Assembly (NCBI RefSeq): GCF_029239295.1
Contig: NZ_JAQZBC010000007.1
Location: 1-64,000, forward strand
Direction: 5' to 3'
Origin: Sphingomonas sp.
GTDB taxonomy: Bacteria; Pseudomonadota; Alphaproteobacteria; Sphingomonadales; Sphingomonadaceae
Length of the DNA: 64,000 nt
Shown here: positions 52,813 through 61,351 of the stretch, one piece after another
Layout of the letters: every line of letters begins with the position of its first letter
Numbering within the stretch: the stretch's first letter is position 1
Position numbers and translations under genes: made by a program
The notes under the pieces: model-generated
Told to the model about the DNA's origin: nothing
What the model saw: only the letters and a program-made list of their open reading frames with translations
Databases searched by the model: none

Positions 52813-53157
52813 ATGACCAGCATCCAGAACATGGCAGAACGTCGAGACAATGACGGCGGCGGCACCGGTGTGGGCGTGGCGACGCGCACGCGCGCCAAGA
52901 TCAAGGAGCCGACGCCCTATCGCGTGCTGATGCTCAACGACGATTACACCCCGATGGAATTCGTCGTGCTGTGCCTGCAGCGATTTTTCCGCATGAACGC
53001 GGAAGAGGCGACACGGGTCATGCTGCACGTCCACCAGAAGGGTGTCGGGGTGTGCGGCGTCTTCAGTTACGAAGTGGCGGAGACGAAGGTGGGGCAGGTG
53101 ATGGATTTCGCCCGCGCCAACCAGCACCCGCTGCAATGCACGCTCGAAAAGGCCTGA
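52813..53157 (+). CDS. clpS: ATP-dependent Clp protease adaptor ClpS
   Basis: 114 residues from ATG 52813 (GGAAACA before it); ATG 52831 is a shorter alternative. Adaptor delivering N-degron proteins to ClpAP. Seen: [21 protein letters not shown] with the N-degron-binding Asn-Asp pair, [29 protein letters not shown] and CTLEKA end. The N-terminal ~35 residues are flexible as usual. No clpA follows it; pyrC comes next, reading toward it. Confidence 0.95.
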   Translation: MTSIQNMAERRDNDGGGTGVGVATRTRAKIKEPTPYRVLMLNDDYTPMEFVVLCLQRFFRMNAEEATRVMLHVHQKGVGVCGVFSYEVAETKVGQVMDFARANQHPLQCTLEKA

Positions 53158-53178
53158 TCCTTTTCCCGCCGCCGGCGA

Positions 53179-54219
53179 TCAGGCGGCAACTACCCGCCAG
53201 CCCAGAGTCTCACCGGCATGGAACGGTACCACTGATTCGGTGTCATTGCCGATCCGGTCGGGCACCAGCGTCTCGGCGCGTTCCAGCGTGATCGTGCCCT
53301 CGTTCAGCGGCAGGCCGTAGAAGCGGGCGCCATTTTCGCTGACGAACGCCTCGAACCGGTCCAGCGCGCCTTCTTCGTCGAACACGCGGATATAGCTTTC
53401 CAGCGCGTAGGGGGCGTTGAAGATGCCGGCGCAGCCGCAGGAGGATTCCTTCGCCTCGGCGACATGCGGTGCGCTGTCGGTACCCAGGAAGAATTTGGCC
53501 GAGCCTGACACCGCCGCCTTGCGCACGGCGAGGCGATGCTGCTCGCGCTTCGCGACCGGCAGGCAATAAGCGTGCGGCCGGATGCCGCCGTCGAAGATGG
53601 CGTTGCGGTTGATCAGCAGGTGCTGGGGGGTGATTGTCGCAGCGACGGTATCAGGCGCCGCGGCGACATATTCAGCGGCTTCGTGCGTGGTGATGTGTTC
53701 GAGCACGATCTTGAGCGCCGGGAAATCGGCGACCAGCCGACGCAACGTGCGATCGATGAACACCGCCTCGCGATCGAAGATGTCGATATCCTTGTCGGTC
53801 ACCTCGCCGTGGATCAGCAGCGGCATGCCGATCGCCTGCATCCGTTCCAGCACCGGGGCGAGCGCAAAGATGTCGGTCACCCCATGCGCCGAATTGGTCG
53901 TGGCGTGCGCGGGGTAGAGCTTGCACGCGGTGAACACGCCCTCGGCATGTGCGGCGGCGATCGCGTCAGGATCCGCGCCGTCGGTGAGATAGCAGGTCAT
54001 CAGCGGTGTGAAATCGGTGCCCTCGGGCAGTGCGGCCATGATCCGCTCGCGATAGGCGCGCGCGGCATCAGCGTCCGTCACCGGCGGGGTCAGATTGGGC
54101 ATGATGATCGCCCGGGCGAACTGCCGCGCGGTGTGCGGCGCAACCAGCTTCAGCATCGCGCCGTCACGCAGGTGAACGTGCCAATCGTCGGGGCGGCGGA
54201 TGGTGAGGCGGTCGGTCAT
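53179..54219 (-). CDS. pyrC: Dihydroorotase, PyrC type
   Basis: 346 residues, pyrimidine synthesis (carbamoyl-aspartate to dihydroorotate). Binuclear zinc ligands all present: His14/His16 in DWHVHLRDG, carboxylated Lys100 in [13 protein letters not shown], His137 (LIHGEV), His175 (VLEHITT) and Asp248 (FLGTDSAPH). Short E. coli-type enzyme, active alone. Divergent from ygfZ, 49-base gap. Confidence 0.97.
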   Translation of the reverse strand: MTDRLTIRRPDDWHVHLRDGAMLKLVAPHTARQFARAIIMPNLTPPVTDADAARAYRERIMAALPEGTDFTPLMTCYLTDGADPDAIAAAHAEGVFTACKLYPAHATTNSAHGVTDIFALAPVLERMQAIGMPLLIHGEVTDKDIDIFDREAVFIDRTLRRLVADFPALKIVLEHITTHEAAEYVAAAPDTVAATITPQHLLINRNAIFDGGIRPHAYCLPVAKREQHRLAVRKAAVSGSAKFFLGTDSAPHVAEAKESSCGCAGIFNAPYALESYIRVFDEEGALDRFEAFVSENGARFYGLPLNEGTITLERAETLVPDRIGNDTESVVPFHAGETLGWRVVAA

Positions 54220-54268
54220 CGGATATCCAGGAGCTTGGAATAGGGCCCGAACGCCCTAGCTTGTCGGC

Positions 54269-54991
54269 ATGACCAATGCCACCATGCTCGCCGATCGCGC
54301 CGTCGTCCGCCTGTCCGGGGAGGATGTTCGCGGTTTCCTCCAGGGATTGGTCACCAACGACGTCAACGGACCGCTGCCCGTCTGGACCGCGGTGCTGACG
54401 CCGCAGGGCAAGGCGCTGTTCGATTTCCTCGTCTGGGACGATGGCGACGATCTGCTGCTGGATTGCCAGGCGGAGGAGGCGGAGGCGCTGGCGAAGCGGC
54501 TGACGATGTATCGCCTGCGTCGAAAGATCACGATCGCGCGCGACGAAACGCTGGCGGTGCATTGGGCGCTGTCGGGTGACGAGGGCGTCCCCGATCCCCG
54601 GCTCGCCGCGCTGGGGCGGCGGTGGATCGGCGCGCCGGGCGCGGCCAGTGACGGCTGGCTCGCGCACCGCCTGTCGCTGGGCGTGACGGAGGGGACCGGC
54701 GAGCTGGGCAGCGGCGAGACATTGTGGCTGGAATGCAATGCGCGCGAGCTGAACGGCGTCAGTTTCGGCAAGGGGTGCTATGTCGGGCAGGAGAATACTG
54801 CCCGGATGAATTATCGCTCCAACGTGAATCGGCGCCTAGTCGTCGCCCCGCTGACCGAGGCGGGTGATCGCACGCGGGCGGCCTATCCGGCGCTGGGGCT
54901 GATGGTAGAGCATCGCCGGGTCGAGTCGCTGGGCGATGCGATCATCCCGCCGTGGCTGGCTGAGGCGCTGGCCGCCGCGCCGGCCGACTGA
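54269..54991 (+). CDS. ygfZ: Folate-binding YgfZ/GcvT-like protein
   Basis: 240 residues. The diagnostic KGCYVGQENTAR motif (about 168-179) holds the conserved Cys; RLSGEDVRGFLQGLVTNDV at the start and MYRLRRKITI are further marks. YgfZ helps repair or maintain iron-sulfur enzymes such as MiaB and binds tetrahydrofolate. Convergent with ldcA, 15 bases apart. Confidence 0.92.
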   Translation: MTNATMLADRAVVRLSGEDVRGFLQGLVTNDVNGPLPVWTAVLTPQGKALFDFLVWDDGDDLLLDCQAEEAEALAKRLTMYRLRRKITIARDETLAVHWALSGDEGVPDPRLAALGRRWIGAPGAASDGWLAHRLSLGVTEGTGELGSGETLWLECNARELNGVSFGKGCYVGQENTARMNYRSNVNRRLVVAPLTEAGDRTRAAYPALGLMVEHRRVESLGDAIIPPWLAEALAAAPAD

Positions 54992-55006
54992 TCGGCAGGT
55001 AGTGGC

Positions 55007-55828
55007 CTAGGCGAGGCCGAAGGGCACAACTCGGTTGGTCTGGGTATGGCCGACCTCCGCCGGGCCGAGGAACGGCACGCCCATGTCGCGGCACCAGCGG
55101 CGGATCATCGTGTCCAGCGTCTCGCCCCAGCGCGGATTATTGTCCTTGATCGCGGTGACCGCGCCCAGCCGCACCCCGGCGATGCCGCGCAGCTGGGTGG
55201 CATTGGCCATGGTGAACAGCAGCCGATCAACATTGTAGAGCGGTTCCGCCACCTCCTCGATAAGCAATTCGTGGTCGGTGAGATCGGGCAGCCAGGGCGT
55301 GCCGATCAACGCGCCGAGGATGGCGAGGTTGAACGCCGCCGCCGGCCGGCGGCCGAGCCCCGGCTCCAGCCCCTGTCGCTCCCCGCGCGCGATCCAGCCG
55401 AGCGAGCGGGCGACCGTGGCGTCGCCGCCGCCCGAACTGCGCAGCACGTCGACCGGCATCGGGCCATGCGCAACCTGACCGATACGGCGCGTGTAGAGCG
55501 CGGCGAGCATGAAGCCCATGTCGGAATAGCCGACATATTTCTTGCGCCGTGCCGCGTCGTTCAGCTGCGGCATGACGGTGTCGAGGATCCGGTTGGAGCC
55601 ATAGCCGCCGCGGGCGAACCAGATGGCGGCAAAGCCGGGGTCGTTGGCGAATTCCAGGAAGGCCGCCGCGCGGCGTGCGTCGGGGCCCGCGAAATGGCCG
55701 TCGCTTTCCCAGCATTGCGGGTGGAAGACGAGCTCCACCTCCGGATAGGCGAGCGCGGCATAAGCGGTGAGCGGCGCCACCATGTCCGGGCTGGCACTGT
55801 TCGCGGGCGCGACGATGCCGATCTTCAC
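55007..55828 (-). CDS. ldcA: LD-carboxypeptidase (S66 family)
   Basis: 273 residues from GTG 55828 (AGGGG 8-12 bases before it); the frame is open to 56104 upstream but that stretch overlaps the divergent Mur ligase gene. Cleaves the terminal D-Ala from tetrapeptide murein fragments in the cytoplasm. Nucleophile Ser102 in VGYSDMGFM, a Glu in EEVAEPLYNVDR, and His261 in VGHTQTN form the S66 triad. GGYGSNRIL is the substrate-loop signature. Divergent from a Mur ligase, consistent with murein recycling. Confidence 0.93.
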   Translation of the reverse strand: MKIGIVAPANSASPDMVAPLTAYAALAYPEVELVFHPQCWESDGHFAGPDARRAAAFLEFANDPGFAAIWFARGGYGSNRILDTVMPQLNDAARRKKYVGYSDMGFMLAALYTRRIGQVAHGPMPVDVLRSSGGGDATVARSLGWIARGERQGLEPGLGRRPAAAFNLAILGALIGTPWLPDLTDHELLIEEVAEPLYNVDRLLFTMANATQLRGIAGVRLGAVTAIKDNNPRWGETLDTMIRRWCRDMGVPFLGPAEVGHTQTNRVVPFGLA

Positions 55829-55914
55829 GCTATTGCCCCTCGCACTGGCCGCAATGTCATGTGCCTTGTCGCCTTCGCCTTGCCCAAGCCCCGCGGCGGC
55901 GATAGCCCGCGGCC

Positions 55915-57324
55915 ATGCAGGACGGCAACATCGCAGGAAAACGCTTCTTCTTCGTCGGTGTCGGCGGTTCGGGGATGATGCCGCTGGCGATGATCCTGGC
56001 GGGGCGCGGCGCCACGGTCGCCGGATCGGATCGGGGGCTGGATCAGGGACGGGTGCCGGCGAAGTTTGCCGACCTGGAGGCAAAGGGCGTGGCGCTGTTT
56101 CCACAGGACGGCAGCGGGATCACGTCGGCGGAGCAGATCGTCGTCGCCTCCGCCGCGGTCGAAGATACGGTTGCCGACATCGTCGCGGCGGACCGACTCG
56201 GCTGCCCGCGGATGAGCCGCGCGGCTCTGAACGCGGCGCTGTTCAACGCCAGCCAACTGCCCATTGGCGTGGCAGGGACGAGCGGGAAATCGACCGTGAC
56301 GGGCATGATCGCGCGGATCCTGCACGATGCGGGGATGGACCCGACCGTGATGAACGGCGCGGTGATGAAGGATTTCGCCGGGGCCGACCGTCCGTTCGCC
56401 AGCGCGTTGGTGGGCGAGGGGGCGCCGTACGTCAGCGAAGTGGATGAAAGCGACGGATCGATCGCGCTCTACGCGCCGCGGATCGCGGTGCTGAACAATG
56501 TGAGCCTCGACCATAAGTCTTTGGAAGAGCTGAACATCCTGTTCGGCGACTTCATCGGCAAGGCCGCCCATGGGATCGTCAACGCCGACAATCCCGATGC
56601 CGCGGCGCTGGCGATGCGGGTGCCGCGCGAGCGGGTGACGACATTCTCGCTGGGCGGCGAGGCGGACCTGGTGGCGCGCGATATCGTCGAGGAGCCGTTC
56701 GCCGTGTCGTTCACGCTGAACGGTAAAAGCGTCCGCCTGGGCGTTCCGGGGCGGCATAATGTCGCGAACGGATTGGCCGCTATCGGGGCAGCTTTGGCCG
56801 CGGGCGTGGCGCTGCCGGCCGCTTTCCGGGCAATTTCGGCCTACACCGGTCTGAAGCGCCGGTTCGACGTCATCGGCACTGCCGACGGCGTCACGGTGAT
56901 CGATGATTTTGGGCACAACCCCGATAAGATCGCCGCGACGCTGGCGACGCTTCATGCCTTTCCGGGCCGGCTGCTCGCCCTGTTCCAGCCGCACGGCTAT
57001 GGCCCGTTGAAGACGATGCGGCGCGAACTGGTGCAGACGTTCGTCGATGGGCTGGGCGTCGATGACCTGCTGGTGCTGCCGGACCCCGTCTATCAGGGTG
57101 GGACGGTGACGCGCGAGGTGACCAGCGCCGATATCGCCAGCGACATCACGATCAGCGGCGGCAATGCGCGGCATATCGCCGAGAGGGCGGCGGCGGCGGC
57201 GCATCTGGTGGCCAACGCGCGGCCGGGCGACCGGATCGTGGTGATGGGCGCGCGCGACGACACGCTGCCACTGCTGGCCGCGGAGATGCTGGCGCAGATC
57301 GGTAGCCGTGATAAGGTCTCATGA
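55915..57324 (+). CDS. Mur ligase family protein, MurC/Mpl-like
   Basis: 469 residues. [20 protein letters not shown] (11-30) is the MurC/Mpl-type N-terminal nucleotide-sugar domain; ATP loop [13 protein letters not shown] (118-130); [11 protein letters not shown] and [28 protein letters not shown] and [11 protein letters not shown] in the C-terminal domain. MurC proper normally sits in the dcw cluster, so next to ldcA this is more likely a muropeptide-recycling ligase (Mpl, UDP-MurNAc plus tripeptide) or a divergent paralogue. Overlaps DUF6356 by four bases. Confidence 0.85.
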   Translation: MQDGNIAGKRFFFVGVGGSGMMPLAMILAGRGATVAGSDRGLDQGRVPAKFADLEAKGVALFPQDGSGITSAEQIVVASAAVEDTVADIVAADRLGCPRMSRAALNAALFNASQLPIGVAGTSGKSTVTGMIARILHDAGMDPTVMNGAVMKDFAGADRPFASALVGEGAPYVSEVDESDGSIALYAPRIAVLNNVSLDHKSLEELNILFGDFIGKAAHGIVNADNPDAAALAMRVPRERVTTFSLGGEADLVARDIVEEPFAVSFTLNGKSVRLGVPGRHNVANGLAAIGAALAAGVALPAAFRAISAYTGLKRRFDVIGTADGVTVIDDFGHNPDKIAATLATLHAFPGRLLALFQPHGYGPLKTMRRELVQTFVDGLGVDDLLVLPDPVYQGGTVTREVTSADIASDITISGGNARHIAERAAAAAHLVANARPGDRIVVMGARDDTLPLLAAEMLAQIGSRDKVS

Positions 57325-57599
57325 TGCGTACGACCAATCCCACCCTGTTCCGCCGCCTGTTCCTCGACCATCCCGCCTCCGTGGGGGAAAGCTATGGTGA
57401 GCATTTCGGTGTCGCCACGCGGTTCGGGATGCGGATGCTGGTGGGCGGCGTCGGCGCGGTGATCCACGGCGTGCTGCCGTTCGCGTTCAAGACCACCGGC
57501 AGCCGAACGATCGCCGAGCTTCATGCCGAGATGGTCGCCAAGCGCACCGCCAAGCGCGACGCGGAAACGCAGCTCAAGACCGTCGAATATGTGATCTGA
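57321..57599 (+). CDS. DUF6356 family protein
   Basis: 92 residues. [51 protein letters not shown] is the DUF6356 pattern: one or two hydrophobic stretches ([18 protein letters not shown]) and a charged C-terminal helix. Some databases call relatives capsule biosynthesis protein without proof. Membrane-associated; function unknown. Start overlaps the Mur ligase stop (ATGATG), so co-translated. Confidence 0.85.
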   Translation: MMRTTNPTLFRRLFLDHPASVGESYGEHFGVATRFGMRMLVGGVGAVIHGVLPFAFKTTGSRTIAELHAEMVAKRTAKRDAETQLKTVEYVI

Positions 57600-57672
57600 T
57601 CGCGGCGTCGCGGCGCCGCATCGCGATGCTGTCACCTTTCGCAATCCCGCGGTCGCCCCTACATCGCGGCCG

Positions 57673-58389
57673 ATGACCGAGCCCCAGCGCCCCCGCCTTG
57701 CCTATCACCTGACCGAGGGCAGCGGCCCGACGATCGTGTTTCTGCCCGGCTATGCCAGCGACATGAGCGGCACCAAGGCGCTGGCGCTGGAAGCGTGGGC
57801 GCGGGAAGAAGGCCGCGCGTTCCTGCGGTTCGACTATGCCGGCTGCGGCGAGAGCGAGGGCAAGTTCGAGGAACAGTCGTTGACCGACTGGCGCGACGAC
57901 GCGCTGGCGATGATCGATCATGCCGTCGGCGGCCCGGTCGTCCTGGTCGGATCGTCGATGGGCGGATGGATCATGCTGCTCGCGGCGCTCGCCCGGCCCG
58001 ATCGCGTGGTAGGGATGGTCGGCATCGCGGCGGCGCCCGATTTCACCGACTGGGGCTTCAGCCAGCCCGAGAAGCTCTACATCCTGCAATATAACAAGCT
58101 GGAACGGCCGAACCCTTATGGCCCCGAGCCGACCGTTTATACGCGGCGGTTCTGGCAGGCGGGCGAGGCCAGTCGGCTGATGCACGGGCCGATCGCGCTC
58201 GATTGCCCGGTACGGTTGCTGCACGGCCAGAAGGACAGCGATGTTCCCTGGGCGCAATCCGTGCGGCTGGCCGAGCTGCTGCATTCGGACGATGTGCAGG
58301 TGACGCTGGTGAAGGACGGCGATCATCGCCTGTCGCGCGACAGCGATATCGCGCTGCTGATCCGAACCGTCGAGGACCTGTTGTCATGA
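57673..58389 (+). CDS. Alpha/beta hydrolase, ABHD10-like
   Basis: 238-residue serine hydrolase. Oxyanion strand TIVFLPGYASDMSG, FDYAGCGESEG, nucleophile Ser95 in GSSMGGW, Asp188 or Asp190 near HGQKDSDVPW, and His218 in DGDHRLS complete the triad. Similar to ABHD10-type thioesterases/esterases (de-acylation of Cys or glucuronides). Followed by a TPR protein gene ten bases later. Confidence 0.92.
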   Translation: MTEPQRPRLAYHLTEGSGPTIVFLPGYASDMSGTKALALEAWAREEGRAFLRFDYAGCGESEGKFEEQSLTDWRDDALAMIDHAVGGPVVLVGSSMGGWIMLLAALARPDRVVGMVGIAAAPDFTDWGFSQPEKLYILQYNKLERPNPYGPEPTVYTRRFWQAGEASRLMHGPIALDCPVRLLHGQKDSDVPWAQSVRLAELLHSDDVQVTLVKDGDHRLSRDSDIALLIRTVEDLLS

Positions 58390-58399
58390 TCGTGCTGCC

Positions 58400-59155
58400 A
58401 TGATCCTGCTGCTTGCTGCGCTGCAGGCCGCGACCCCGTCGGTGGCGACCCCTCCGGTTGCTGCACCATCGGTTGCCGCGCCATCCGCCACCAGCTGCAT
58501 CGCGCTGGCTGCGGAGGATCCGGTCGCGGCAGAGCGTCGCGCGTTGCTCGATCGCAGCGCCGCCGGGCGGGGCTGCCTGGGCCTGGCGCTGGCCGGACAG
58601 GACCGGTTCGATGCGGCGGCTGCCGCGTTCGAGGAAGCGGCGCGTGCGACGGAGCTGGCGCGCGATGGCACCGCAGCACGTTATTGGGCGCAGGCGGGCA
58701 ATGCCTGGCTGGCCGGGAAGGACGCCGCCAAGGCACGATCCGCGCTGGACGCGGCGCTGGCGGCGGGGACACTCACCGGGCTGGAACGCGGCGAGGCGGC
58801 GCTGGATCGCGCGCGCGCGCTGGTGGCGATCGGCGACACCAAGGCGGCACGTGCCGACCTGGACCTGGCCGTGAAGGATGCGGCGGACGATCCGCTCGCC
58901 TGGCTGTTGTCGGCGACGCTGGCACGACGGATGGGTGATCTGGGCCGTGCGCGTGCGGATATCGCGCAGGCGCTGCGCCGATCCGCCGACGATGCGCAGG
59001 TGCAACTGGAGGCCGGCAATATCGCCGCCGCCGGGGGCGATGAAGCGGGCGCCAAAGCGGCGTGGCGCGAGGCCGTACGGCTTGCGCCCGATCGGCCGGC
59101 GGGACAATCGGCGGCGCGCGCGTTGACGCAATTCGGCACCGACGAACAGAAATAA
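58400..59155 (+). CDS. TPR-repeat protein, exported or membrane-anchored
   Basis: 251 residues. Hydrophobic N-terminus then Ala/Pro-rich stretch (APSVAAPSATSC), followed by helical TPR-like repeats to the end (FDAAAAAFEEAARATELARD; ALLVALDRARALVAIGDTKAARADLDLAVKDA-type; DDAQVQLEAGNIAAAGG). Probably a periplasmic adaptor; partner unknown. Overlaps no neighbour; only ten bases after the hydrolase stop, so likely the same transcript, and it precedes gloA. Confidence 0.8.
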   Translation: MILLLAALQAATPSVATPPVAAPSVAAPSATSCIALAAEDPVAAERRALLDRSAAGRGCLGLALAGQDRFDAAAAAFEEAARATELARDGTAARYWAQAGNAWLAGKDAAKARSALDAALAAGTLTGLERGEAALDRARALVAIGDTKAARADLDLAVKDAADDPLAWLLSATLARRMGDLGRARADIAQALRRSADDAQVQLEAGNIAAAGGDEAGAKAAWREAVRLAPDRPAGQSAARALTQFGTDEQK

Positions 59156-59168
59156 GCACGGAGGATTG

Positions 59169-59624
59169 ATGCGCTATCTGCACACCATGATCCGGGTCAC
59201 GAACCCGGAAGAGACGATCAAGTTCTTCGAGGTGCTGGGCCTGAAGGAAGTGCGCCGGACGGACAGCGAGGCGGGGCGGTTCACGCTGATCTTCCTCGCC
59301 ACGCCCGACGATATGCGCGGGCCGGGCGAGCGCGCCCATGCCGAGGTGGAGCTGACCTACAATTGGCCGCCAGAGGATGGCAGCGCGCCGGAGGAATATA
59401 CCGGCGGGCGCAATTTCGGGCACCTCGCCTATGATTGCGACGATATCTACGCGACGTGCCAGGCGGTGCTCGACGCCGGCTACACCGTCCACCGTCCTCC
59501 GAGGGACGGGTATATGGCGTTCGTGAAGACGCCCGACGGCATCTCGATCGAGCTGCTTCAGCTCAACGGGCCGAAGCCGCCGCAGGAACCCTGGGCGTCG
59601 ATGCCGAATACCGGGACCTGGTGA
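59169..59624 (+). CDS. gloA: Lactoylglutathione lyase (glyoxalase I)
   Basis: 151 residues, VOC fold. LHTMIRVTNPEETIKFFEVLGLKEVRR, ELTYNWPPEDGSAPEEYTGG, NFGHLAYDCDDIY and FVKTPDGISIELLQ carry the metal ligands (His, Glu, His, Glu). Converts the methylglyoxal-glutathione hemithioacetal to S-lactoylglutathione. ATG 59169 with GGAGG before it. Stop overlaps the next VOC gene (TGATG). Confidence 0.95.
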   Translation: MRYLHTMIRVTNPEETIKFFEVLGLKEVRRTDSEAGRFTLIFLATPDDMRGPGERAHAEVELTYNWPPEDGSAPEEYTGGRNFGHLAYDCDDIYATCQAVLDAGYTVHRPPRDGYMAFVKTPDGISIELLQLNGPKPPQEPWASMPNTGTW

Positions 59625-60055
59625 TGCCGGCGCCCGCGCGACTGATCGTGAACCTCGACGTTCCCGATCTCGCGCGGGCGGAGACCTTTTACTGCCGCGC
59701 GCTCGGCCTTCGGGTCGGGCGGCGGATCGGCGCCGCGGCGGTCGAGCTGCTCGGGCTGGAAGCGCCGCTGTACCTTCTGGAACAGGCCGATGGCAGCGTC
59801 GCGTGCGACACGTCGCCCGTGCGGCGCGATTACCGCCGGCACTGGACGCCGGTGCATCTCGATATCGCGGTGGACGATCTCGACACCGCGCGCGCGGCAG
59901 CGATCGCGGCCGGCGCGGTGGACGAGACGGGGGTGCGTGCGGCACCCTATGGCCGGATCGCCGGCTTTGCCGATCCGTTCGGCCACGGTTTCTGCCTGAT
60001 CGAATTTAATGAAAGGGGCTATGATGCCATTGTCACAGGAGAGGACGCCGGCTGA
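59624..60055 (+). CDS. VOC family protein (glyoxalase/bleomycin-resistance fold)
   Basis: 143 residues, one VOC domain: LIVNLDVPDLARAETFYCRALGLRVG at the start and PVHLDIAVDDLDTARAAAIAAGAV, FADPFGHGFCLIEF at the end. Sits between gloA and gloB, overlapping both, so it is likely to act on the same thiol adduct or a related electrophile; its metal ligands are not all matched to gloA. Exact reaction unknown. Confidence 0.85.
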   Translation: MPAPARLIVNLDVPDLARAETFYCRALGLRVGRRIGAAAVELLGLEAPLYLLEQADGSVACDTSPVRRDYRRHWTPVHLDIAVDDLDTARAAAIAAGAVDETGVRAAPYGRIAGFADPFGHGFCLIEFNERGYDAIVTGEDAG

Positions 60056-60797
60056 CACGGCGACAGGCGCGCTGGAGATCGTGCGCGTGCCGGTGCTGAG
60101 CGACAATTACAGCTGGCTGGTCCACGATCCCGCATCGCGCGCGACGATGGTGATCGATCCGGGCGAGGCGCAGCCGGTGCTGGATGCGGCGGCGGCACGG
60201 GGCTGGACGATCACCGACATCTGGAACACGCACTGGCACCCCGATCATGTCGGCGGCAATGGTGCGATCGTCGCCGCGACCGGCGCGCGGATCACCGGCC
60301 CGGAGGCGGAGCGCGAGAAGATCGGGCATCTCGATCAGGGCGTGGGCGAGGGTGATGTGGTGTCGCTGGGCGCGCGTCGCGCGACGGTGACGACGGTGCC
60401 GGGGCATACGCAGGGCCATGTCGCGTTCCACTTTGCCGACGATGCGGCGATCTTCACTGGCGACACGCTGTTTGCGATGGGATGCGGGCGGCTGTTCGAG
60501 GGGACGCCCGCCGACATGTTCGGCAACATGCAGCGCTACGCCACGCTGCCGCCGGAAACGCGCGTCTATTGCGGGCATGAGTATACCCAGTCGAACGGGC
60601 GCTACGCACTGGTCGCCGAGCCCGACAATGAGGCGATCCGCGCGCGGATGGTGCGCGTCGATGAAGCGCGCGCCGCCGGCGAGGCGACGATCCCGACGAC
60701 GATTGGCGAGGAACTGGCCACCAATCCGTTCCTTCGCGCCGGCAGCGCCGCCCAACTGGGTGAACTACGAGCGGCCAAGGATAGTTTTCGCGGCTAG
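60024..60797 (+). CDS. gloB: Hydroxyacylglutathione hydrolase (glyoxalase II)
   Basis: 257 residues from ATG 60024 (AAAGGGG five bases before; ATG 60021 and 60009 are in frame). Metallo-beta-lactamase fold with NTHWHPDHVGGN (His70, His72, Asp74, His75), PGHTQGHVAFHF, FTGDTLFAMGCGRLFEGT and VYCGHEYTQSN. Releases D-lactate and glutathione from S-lactoylglutathione. Overlaps the VOC gene, giving a three-gene glyoxalase operon. Confidence 0.95.
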   Translation: MPLSQERTPADTATGALEIVRVPVLSDNYSWLVHDPASRATMVIDPGEAQPVLDAAAARGWTITDIWNTHWHPDHVGGNGAIVAATGARITGPEAEREKIGHLDQGVGEGDVVSLGARRATVTTVPGHTQGHVAFHFADDAAIFTGDTLFAMGCGRLFEGTPADMFGNMQRYATLPPETRVYCGHEYTQSNGRYALVAEPDNEAIRARMVRVDEARAAGEATIPTTIGEELATNPFLRAGSAAQLGELRAAKDSFRG

Positions 60798-60813
60798 ATG
60801 CGTTGTTGACCCG

Positions 60814-60842
60814 ACAGGATCCGCCTGCGCGGGCATGGAGGG
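60814..60842. repeat. Degenerate REP-like repeat before the lipoprotein gene
   Basis: ACAGGATCCGCCTGCGCGGG, then CATGGAGGG: the same family pattern as the copy at 18421. Its end supplies the GGAGGG ribosome site of the next gene. Confidence 0.45.
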
Positions 60843-60848
60843 ATGACG

Positions 60849-61277
60849 ATGGCCAAGGTGCTGATATCCTTTGCGCTTGCCGCGGTGACCGGTGCTGCTG
60901 CGCTTTCCGCCAGCGGCTGCGCCACCGGTACGGGCAGCGACCGGCCCAGTCCGCAGGAGCGCGACCGTGCCCAGCTGGAACGTGACCTCGCGCGGCTGAC
61001 CCCGCAGCCGCCCGTCGACTGCATCGATACCCGGTTCCGCACCGTCTCGCTCAGGGCGGTCGGCGACAAGCTGATCTATCGTGAGGGGCGCAACCGGATC
61101 TACGTCAGCGACACCAATGGCGGCTGCGAGGGCGTGGCACGTGGCGACGTGCTGGTGACGCGCCAGTTCGGGCCGCGGCTGTGCCGCGGCGATATCGCGC
61201 AGACGGTGGATCGCACCGCGCGCTTCCCCACCGGCAGCTGTGTCATCGGAGCCTTCACCCCGTATGTCGCCAAGTGA
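60849..61277 (+). CDS. Lipoprotein, DUF6491-like
   Basis: 142 residues. Signal peptide with lipobox LSASGC (Cys at about 24), so probably an outer- or inner-membrane lipoprotein in the periplasm. The mature part has four Cys in the pattern DCIDTR, GGCEGVARGD, RLCRGDIAQ and GSCVIGAF, resembling DUF6491; function unknown. Started at ATG 60849, six bases after GGAGGG; ATG 60843 would leave no spacing. Confidence 0.82.
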   Translation: MAKVLISFALAAVTGAAALSASGCATGTGSDRPSPQERDRAQLERDLARLTPQPPVDCIDTRFRTVSLRAVGDKLIYREGRNRIYVSDTNGGCEGVARGDVLVTRQFGPRLCRGDIAQTVDRTARFPTGSCVIGAFTPYVAK

Positions 61278-61286
61278 TGGCGGGGA

Positions 61287-61324
61287 ATGGCCACTGGCCG
61301 TAAGGCAGACGGTAAGGTGGCCAT
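61287..61324 (+). promoter_or_regulatory. Structured leader before the sulfur amino-acid gene
   Basis: Perfect 8-base arms ATGGCCAC (61287-61294) and GTGGCCAT (61317-61324) enclosing a small inner pairing CCGT…ACGG. The whole gap to the next start is only 74 bases. Methionine-cycle genes of alphaproteobacteria often carry SAM or SAH riboswitches; this sequence does not match those I know, so it is a candidate regulatory leader only. Confidence 0.4.
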
Positions 61325-61351
61325 CAACGTGCCACCGACCGGAGTTATCGA

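Noticed and set aside
53161..53187. Hairpin between clpS and pyrC as a terminator
   Set aside because: The stem is short and the T-run lies on the wrong side for both genes.
61278..61351. SAM-II type riboswitch
   Set aside because: The conserved SAM-II core pseudoknot sequence is absent; kept only as an unassigned structured leader.
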